Below, piece after piece: positions 8,222 through 11,991 of a stretch of DNA of 11,991 nucleotides. Made by a program: the position numbers and the translations under genes. The stretch's first letter is position 1. Each line of letters begins with the position of its first letter. Origin of the DNA: an uncultured Rhodobiaceae bacterium (lineage in GTDB: Archaea; Thermoplasmatota; Poseidoniia; Poseidoniales; Poseidoniaceae); the NCBI GenBank assembly GCA_937911445.1, contig CALDQY010000129.1, forward strand, positions 1 through 11,991. Direction: 5' to 3'. Under the pieces are notes generated by a model. The model saw only the letters and a list, made by a program, of their open reading frames with translations, was not told the origin of the DNA and made no database searches.

Positions 8222-9457
8222 TCAGGCATCATCGTCTTCTCGCTTGAGGTGCTTGATGTCCCGTACGCTTGATCCAACCTCTGGAAGCTCTGCCATCGTC
8301 TTTTGCATGCCTTCTGTGACCTTGAGAGCCTCAAGCTTTCTGCCTGAAGGAATGATGCGCGAATCGTATGTTGCGACAGCGTCGTTGTACGCACCAACGA
8401 CGGTGTTTAGGTTTCTGCCCAGTTTCGCAAGGTCATGGCTGAATTTCGTTGCTCGTTCGTAGAATTCCTTGGCTTGTCCATGAATTTCCCGTGCATTTTC
8501 AGCCATGGATTGCTGATGCCAGTAGAGGCCCACTGTTCGCAGCAGAGCGAGAAGTGTCACTGGCGTGACAATGAGGACGTGCTTACTAAATGCATACTCT
8601 TGCAAGGATGGTTCATACTCAAATGCCGTAGATAGAATTGGCTCGGCAGGGATGAACATGACTGTAAAATCAGTCCCTTCCAAAAGTCTTGGATAGTCAC
8701 GAGCAGCCAGATCATTGACGTGTTTCTTAACATCGTTGGCATGTTCTTTCATCTTGAGGGCGCGGGCTTCTCCATCATCCATTTCCAGCCCATCCCAATA
8801 GGCAGCTAGTGGAACCTTCGAATCAACAGGCACATGGCCTCCATTCGGTATTTTCGCCAAGAGGTCTACCCGAGCACCGCCCGCTCCTGACTTGAGTGTT
8901 ACCTCGACGTCAAAATCACAATGCTCGAGCATACCTGCTGCTTCTGCAATGTTCTTGAGTGCCACTTGCCCCCAATTTCCTCTTGCTTTGATCGATCCTC
9001 GAAGGGCGGTTGAGAGTTTGACATTGGTGTCACGAAGATTGGTTGTTTGCTCTTGCAACCCTTCAACCATTCGTTTGATGCCCTGATAGGCACCTTCTCT
9101 ATTCTTTTCCATGTCGGTGGTGGCTTTTTCCAACTTTGCGAGGTGTTCCTTAATCGGAGAAACAAGAAGTTCGACTTCCTTCTTGCGTGCATCATAATCC
9201 TTGTTGGCCTCAGACTGGACCTTGCCCAGGCGTTCCTCTGCTAAGCGAAGAAAGTCCTCTGAATTCTGACGTGCTACAGCGGTTGCAACACTTTCCATTT
9301 CAGCCACAAGGGTTGCCTTGTTGCCCTGTGCGGCTTGTGCTTCAACTTCAGCACGTACCAATTCCGTTGAAAATTTCATCTTTGCAAGTAGCCACCCAAG
9401 GCCAATGCCCAGTCCACTCGCAATGATGATAATGACAATATCCAGCGCTTCAGTCAT
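8222..9457 (-). CDS. rmuC: RmuC family protein (DNA recombination-limiting nuclease-like)
   Basis: A 411-residue protein with the standard RmuC layout. An N-terminal membrane helix (about 6-25) is followed by a long charged coiled coil (about 30-155) and then the RmuC core. Recognisable core motifs are GNWGQVALKNIAEAAGM (160-176), VDLLAKIPNGG (198-207), PVDSKVPLAAYWD (210-222), FTVMFIPAE (264-272) and IVTPVTLLALLRTVG (296-310). The family is related to PD-(D/E)XK nucleases, and in bacteria RmuC limits small DNA inversions. The VDLLAK and VDSK acidic/lysine positions fit the nuclease core. The length is close to that of bacterial RmuC. It is the first gene of a leftward run with the glycosyltransferase and is divergent from PCNA. 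Its presence in an archaeal context suggests ancient transfer from bacteria, which is inference. No clear Shine-Dalgarno was seen before the ATG at 9457. Confidence 0.92.
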   Translation of the reverse strand: MTEALDIVIIIIASGLGIGLGWLLAKMKFSTELVRAEVEAQAAQGNKATLVAEMESVATAVARQNSEDFLRLAEERLGKVQSEANKDYDARKKEVELLVSPIKEHLAKLEKATTDMEKNREGAYQGIKRMVEGLQEQTTNLRDTNVKLSTALRGSIKARGNWGQVALKNIAEAAGMLEHCDFDVEVTLKSGAGGARVDLLAKIPNGGHVPVDSKVPLAAYWDGLEMDDGEARALKMKEHANDVKKHVNDLAARDYPRLLEGTDFTVMFIPAEPILSTAFEYEPSLQEYAFSKHVLIVTPVTLLALLRTVGLYWHQQSMAENAREIHGQAKEFYERATKFSHDLAKLGRNLNTVVGAYNDAVATYDSRIIPSGRKLEALKVTEGMQKTMAELPEVGSSVRDIKHLKREDDDA

Positions 9458-9589
9458 ATCGGTTACTCGTGCCGAGGGTTCTTGAAGACGTCGGCGAATG
9501 AAAGGTCATCCAACGCGCGAAATGGGCATGTGTCGAATAGTAAGTTCATAAGCCGTCGAAATGAGAGGATAACTGTAGGGGTGCCTCAT
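9458..9589. promoter_or_regulatory. Divergent intergenic region between rmuC and PCNA
   Basis: This 132-bp gap separates the rmuC start from the chosen PCNA start. An open frame in phase with PCNA reaches back to an ATG at 9482, but its translation has no PCNA-like content. TTCATAAG at 9545-9552 is a weak TATA candidate about 40 bp before the PCNA ATG. No convincing promoter element was seen for rmuC. Confidence 0.35.
9577..9583 (+). promoter_or_regulatory. Shine-Dalgarno of the PCNA gene
   Basis: AGGGGTG lies six bases before the ATG at 9590. GGTG matches the CACC part of the archaeal 16S 3' end. This site, together with the length of the PCNA family, decides the start at 9590 rather than the upstream ATG at 9482. 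Confidence 0.6.
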
Positions 9590-10330
9590 ATGTTGAACGT
9601 CACAGCTCGCCAAGAACTGATTAGCAAGATTCTCGATACACTCATGATTGTTGTCGAGGATGCAAGATTTGATTTTGATGAAGATGGATTGACCGTACGA
9701 GTCGTTGATTCATCGCACGTTGCCATGATCAAACTCACGGTCGATGCAGCAGCGTTTGATGGTTGGGAACTTGATGCGAAGAAAATCGGTCTTGAGATGA
9801 AGAAGATTCGAGAAGTGACTACGCTTGGTGGGTCAGGAGATTTGATTGAAATTTCCCATCAAGATGGTGGCGATTTCACCATGAGTCTCGGCAAGATTGT
9901 TCGCAACCTCCGTCCACTTGACAACGCCACAATGGCATCACCTCCTTCGTTGCCGAAGTTGGACCTGCCGTGCAAGGTTGTGATGAATGGTGCAGAACTC
10001 GGACAAGCACTCAAGGCTGCAAAGCAAGTTGGTGATCTCGTGAACTTTAGCATCGACGAATCCTCGTTCAAAGTACATGTGCGCAACAACACAGATTCCG
10101 TCAACATATCGTTTGACAAAGACGAAATGGACGAACTTGTCTGCGACGGTGCTGCACGTAGTCAATACAGCTTGACATACCTTGAGCCACTCTCTCGCCG
10201 GTTTGGTGCAGGTGACAATGTAACGATCCAGTTCGGGGAAAACTTCCCACTTGCCATGAATTTCACATTCGAAAATGGGGCCGCTGAAGTCGACTACTTC
10301 CTCGCTCCACGTGTTGAGAGCGATTACTGA
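9590..10330 (+). CDS. pcn: DNA polymerase sliding clamp (PCNA)
   Basis: A 246-residue protein of the exact length of archaeal PCNA. It forms the ring that tethers DNA polymerase, ligase and FEN1 to DNA. Visible hallmarks are the first-domain start with VVEDARFDFDEDGLTVRVVD (21-40) and DSSHVAMIKL (40-49), the LRPLDN turn into the interdomain connecting loop (about 108-128, with SLPKLDLP) that binds PIP-box partners, the second domain with DGAARSQYSLTYLEPL (186-201), and the C-terminal VDYFLAPRVES (234-244). The start at ATG 9590 is chosen because family homology begins there and AGGGGTG precedes it. The 36-codon extension back to 9482 is basic, serine/asparagine-rich and unlike PCNA. The gene is divergent from rmuC and convergent with TFS. 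Its TGA is immediately followed by the TCA complement of the TFS stop. A single PCNA implies a homotrimer unless other copies lie elsewhere. Confidence 0.95.
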   Translation: MLNVTARQELISKILDTLMIVVEDARFDFDEDGLTVRVVDSSHVAMIKLTVDAAAFDGWELDAKKIGLEMKKIREVTTLGGSGDLIEISHQDGGDFTMSLGKIVRNLRPLDNATMASPPSLPKLDLPCKVVMNGAELGQALKAAKQVGDLVNFSIDESSFKVHVRNNTDSVNISFDKDEMDELVCDGAARSQYSLTYLEPLSRRFGAGDNVTIQFGENFPLAMNFTFENGAAEVDYFLAPRVESDY

Positions 10331-10681
10331 TCAATATTCTCTCCAACCATGACCGCAGTCTTTGCAGGTCAACATTCGAGTTTCTGGTTCATCAGATGAG
10401 CGTGTTTGTTCTAGATAGAAGTACACTTCCGTACAATCGCACTTGGGGCACATGTACGATTCTGTTGAGAGGACACCCTTGCGCTGATCTGAATCTTTGA
10501 TGATTTCATATTCACGCTTTTCAGCCTTGGTGGTCGTTTTTGTTTTCGAGAGGTCGATTTCCTTCCCATCCATCTTCATCTTTACATTGGCAGGACCAGT
10601 GTAGCCGCATTTGTAGTTCGTACACGTAATGTCTCCAGAAGGACTAGGAAAAGAAAGGGTCCCGCATTCAGGGCAAAACAT
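10331..10681 (-). CDS. tfs: Transcription factor S (TFIIS-like RNA polymerase cleavage factor)
   Basis: A 116-residue protein, typical for archaeal TFS, which rescues backtracked RNA polymerase by stimulating transcript cleavage. The N-terminal zinc ribbon has CPEC (Cys3, Cys6) and CTNYKC (Cys20, Cys25). A charged linker (about 35-72) leads to the C-terminal TFIIS-type ribbon with CPKC (Cys78, Cys81) and CKDC (Cys106, Cys109). Between these, QTRSSDEPET (92-101) carries the Asp97-Glu98 pair that reaches into the polymerase active site. Both ribbons and the acidic pair are intact, so it should be an active cleavage factor rather than an inhibitory paralogue or the RpoM/Rpb9 type. The ATG at 10681 begins directly with the ribbon (MFCPEC), which fixes the start. 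A TATA-like element 25 bp upstream suggests a leaderless transcript. The 3' end abuts PCNA with no gap. Confidence 0.95.
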   Translation of the reverse strand: MFCPECGTLSFPSPSGDITCTNYKCGYTGPANVKMKMDGKEIDLSKTKTTTKAEKREYEIIKDSDQRKGVLSTESYMCPKCDCTEVYFYLEQTRSSDEPETRMLTCKDCGHGWREY

Positions 10682-10702
10682 GGCAGACCATCGACCTGTT
10701 CC

Positions 10703-10709
10703 TTTTAAT
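10703..10709 (-). promoter_or_regulatory. TATA-like box for tfs
   Basis: ATTAAAA on the minus strand is centred about 25 bp upstream of the tfs ATG. An archaeal TATA box sits about 25 bp before the transcription start, so transcription would begin at or next to the start codon. No Shine-Dalgarno is seen before this ATG, which fits a leaderless mRNA. Confidence 0.45.
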
Positions 10710-10751
10710 CATGGTGGTTGTGCTTGCAGTAAGGTTTTATTTTTCATACGG

Positions 10752-10759
10752 AATAAATT
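10752..10759 (+). promoter_or_regulatory. Candidate TATA-like box for nop5
   Basis: AATAAATT lies about 58 bp before the nop5 ATG, which would give a 5' leader of roughly 30 bases containing its Shine-Dalgarno. A T-rich run at 10735-10744 is an alternative. The assignment rests on base composition only. Confidence 0.3.
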
Positions 10760-10804
10760 CAATCCCGTTATTGAAGTGACAACATTCAATTCCAATGGTG
10801 AATT

Positions 10805-10809
10805 GGGAG
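10805..10809 (+). promoter_or_regulatory. Shine-Dalgarno of nop5
   Basis: GGGAG ends four bases before the ATG at 10814. It is a modest match to the archaeal consensus with slightly short spacing, and it supports this start. Confidence 0.45.
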
Positions 10810-10813
10810 AATC

Positions 10814-11821
10814 ATGTGGCTGTGGTATTCGTGGCAATCTGCAGCCGTTGTCAACGACGAGGGGGATGTTCTCGACCTCGAAATCAACGAAGCCCGATTC
10901 TCAGTTCATGGCGCAAAAGAGCGCCTCCAAATGATCTCTGAAGGCCACTTGCCTCCAGAGGCCGTTGTGCTGAAAGAGCGATTCCCTGAAGCAAAACCAG
11001 CAGCTCATGGATCCGCTGAGTTGCCTGAGTTTGAGATTCCTCAACCAACTGCAAGTCAATTGCAAGTTGCTGATGAAGCGGCTATTTTACTCGCAAAGGA
11101 GGGAGTTGCAGTTTCTGCAGCAGACCCCGATCGTCGTTTAGAGCACCTTCTAAGAGCAAGCGAAGAGCTCCGTACATTGCATCTTACGATGGAAGCACGC
11201 CTCATTGAATGGGTTGGCCTCTTCTTACCGTCTGCACGTTTCGAGCGAAATCGCACACAAGTGGCCGGAAAACTCAGCAGTGTTGATTCTCTGTCTGCCT
11301 TTGCATCCATGTTGGATGTGGAAGATGCTTACGAGCAACCCTCGGATTCAGAATGGAAGTCACTTCATGATTGGGCGACAATGGTTTCCAACCAGGGGCG
11401 ACAACTCGATCGATTGGAACATGCGATCCGTGTTGCTGCACAAGCCCATCTTCCATCGACGTCAGCACTCGTTGGCCCACTCCTAGCAGCTCGCTTGTGT
11501 GTTGAAGCACACGGTCGTTCACGTCTTGCACGACTCCCATCGGGAACCGTTCAGGTCTTAGGAGCGGAAAAGGCGTTCTTCAGTCATTTGCGCAGTGGAA
11601 CTTCTCCGCCAAAGCACGGTCACATCTTCATGCATCCATGGATTTCACGCTCACCACGTTGGGTACGTGGGAAGATTGCACGAATGCTGGCTTCAAAAAT
11701 CAGTATTGCTGCCCGAATCGATGCATTTGAAGGAACGCCTATGAGCCAAAACGACGTTGATGAAGTGGAAGCAAAGGTTGAGGCGATTCGAAAAGAATTT
11801 TTGAAGCCTCCAAGGCGTTGA
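10814..11821 (+). CDS. nop5: Nop5/Nop56-like C/D-box RNP scaffold protein
   Basis: A 335-residue protein of the Nop5/Nop56/Nop58 family, the scaffold of the archaeal C/D-box sRNP that guides 2'-O-methylation of rRNA (and some tRNA). The N-terminal region (about 1-100) would bind fibrillarin. The middle (about 105-215) corresponds to the coiled-coil dimerisation region. The NOP domain follows, with RLARLPSGTVQVLGAEKAFF (237-256), SHLRSG (257-262), PPKHGHIFMHPWI (265-277) and RGKIARMLASKISIAARID (285-303), which contact the guide RNA and L7Ae. It is shorter than I recall for many archaeal Nop5 proteins, and it ends in a charged helix and KPPRR tail rather than a long lysine-rich tail. The fibrillarin gene starts ten bases after its stop, the conserved archaeal pair. 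The N-terminus is less conserved, so the exact start (ATG 10814, GGGAG upstream) is fairly but not fully secure. Confidence 0.92.
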   Translation: MWLWYSWQSAAVVNDEGDVLDLEINEARFSVHGAKERLQMISEGHLPPEAVVLKERFPEAKPAAHGSAELPEFEIPQPTASQLQVADEAAILLAKEGVAVSAADPDRRLEHLLRASEELRTLHLTMEARLIEWVGLFLPSARFERNRTQVAGKLSSVDSLSAFASMLDVEDAYEQPSDSEWKSLHDWATMVSNQGRQLDRLEHAIRVAAQAHLPSTSALVGPLLAARLCVEAHGRSRLARLPSGTVQVLGAEKAFFSHLRSGTSPPKHGHIFMHPWISRSPRWVRGKIARMLASKISIAARIDAFEGTPMSQNDVDEVEAKVEAIRKEFLKPPRR

Positions 11822-11825
11822 GGTG
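11820..11825 (+). promoter_or_regulatory. Shine-Dalgarno of fibrillarin overlapping the nop5 stop
   Basis: GAGGTG begins within the TGA of nop5 and ends five bases before the TTG at 11831. It is a perfect match to the archaeal anti-Shine-Dalgarno, supports TTG as the start codon, and suggests translational coupling of the two genes. Confidence 0.7.
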
Positions 11826-11830
11826 GTCGT

Positions 11831-11991
11831 TTGGCCAAGCATCGACGCATACGACCAGTGTCCGAGACTGTGTTGTTGGAAGGACGAAATATTTGGACGG
11901 TCAATGCCAATCCCGGCGTAGCAGTTCGAGGCGAATCGTTGCGAAAGTTCCGTGGTGTTGAGCACAGGCGGTGGGATCCAAACCGTTCCAA
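11831..11991 (+). CDS. flpA: Fibrillarin-like rRNA 2'-O-methyltransferase, N-terminal part only
   Basis: The frame opens at TTG 11831 and is still open at the right edge; 53 codons are visible. The N-terminal fibrillarin signature is recognisable: a beta-strand VLLEGRNIWTVNANPG (14-29), GESLRKFRGVEHRRWDPNRS (34-53), matching the family pattern of GE...GVEYR-WDP-RS just before the SAM-binding domain. The methyltransferase catalytic domain lies beyond the window. No ATG is available between the in-frame nop5 stop (11819-11821) and the conserved part. GTG at 11858 is possible but lacks the strong GAGGTG site that sits before the TTG. In the C/D-box sRNP it is the catalytic subunit and is recruited by Nop5, encoded just upstream. 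Confidence 0.87.
   Translation, partial: MAKHRRIRPVSETVLLEGRNIWTVNANPGVAVRGESLRKFRGVEHRRWDPNRS

Noticed and set aside
9482..9589. N-terminal extension of PCNA from an upstream ATG
   Set aside because: The extra 36 residues are unlike any PCNA domain. The total would exceed the family length, and a good Shine-Dalgarno sits before the ATG at 9590.
11205..11991. Frames opposite or overlapping nop5 and fibrillarin, including a minus-strand frame reaching the right edge
   Set aside because: The same DNA encodes the conserved NOP domain and fibrillarin N-terminus on the plus strand. The alternatives show no family similarity.

Overview
The window looks like a compact archaeal chromosome segment, most likely from a marine planktonic euryarchaeon of the Marine Group II (Poseidoniales) type. 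The archaeal call rests on a PCNA sliding clamp, transcription factor S (TFS), Nop5 and the start of fibrillarin, all in single-gene archaeal form with archaeal Shine-Dalgarno or TATA signals. The lineage call is an inference from moderate GC content, dense packing, a giant secreted calcium-repeat protease and a bacterial-type RmuC gene. No marker in the window proves it.

Layout. (1) 1-4777, minus strand: one very large secreted subtilisin-like (S8) protease. It has a signal peptide, an N-terminal pro-region, a complete D/H/N/S catalytic domain, a C-terminal beta-sandwich like that of KP-43-type proteases, and then at least 14 aspartate-rich thrombospondin-type-3-like calcium-binding repeats. 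The gene runs off the left edge of the window. (2) 4874-6718, plus strand: a complete ABC exporter half-transporter, divergent from the protease. (3) 9457-6719, minus strand: a run of three genes, RmuC, a membrane-anchored family 2 glycosyltransferase and a small two-helix membrane protein. It ends flush against the ABC gene. (4) 9590-10330, plus strand: PCNA, divergent from rmuC and abutting TFS (10681-10331, minus). (5) 10814-11991, plus strand: the C/D-box RNP pair nop5 and fibrillarin. Fibrillarin begins at a TTG codon whose Shine-Dalgarno overlaps the nop5 stop, and it is cut by the right edge.

How the genes work together. The right half is core information processing: DNA replication clamp, RNA polymerase cleavage factor, and the rRNA 2'-O-methylation machinery (Nop5 scaffold plus fibrillarin methyltransferase). 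The left half is cell-surface and secretion biology: extracellular protease, exporter, glycosyltransferase. Virtually all sequence is coding. The largest non-coding gaps are the three divergent promoter regions of about 96-132 bp. No tRNA, rRNA, CRISPR array or mobile element was seen. I found no convincing novel multi-gene system. The most notable points are the architecture of the repeat array, the flush convergent gene pairs, and the RmuC gene next to an archaeal replication clamp.
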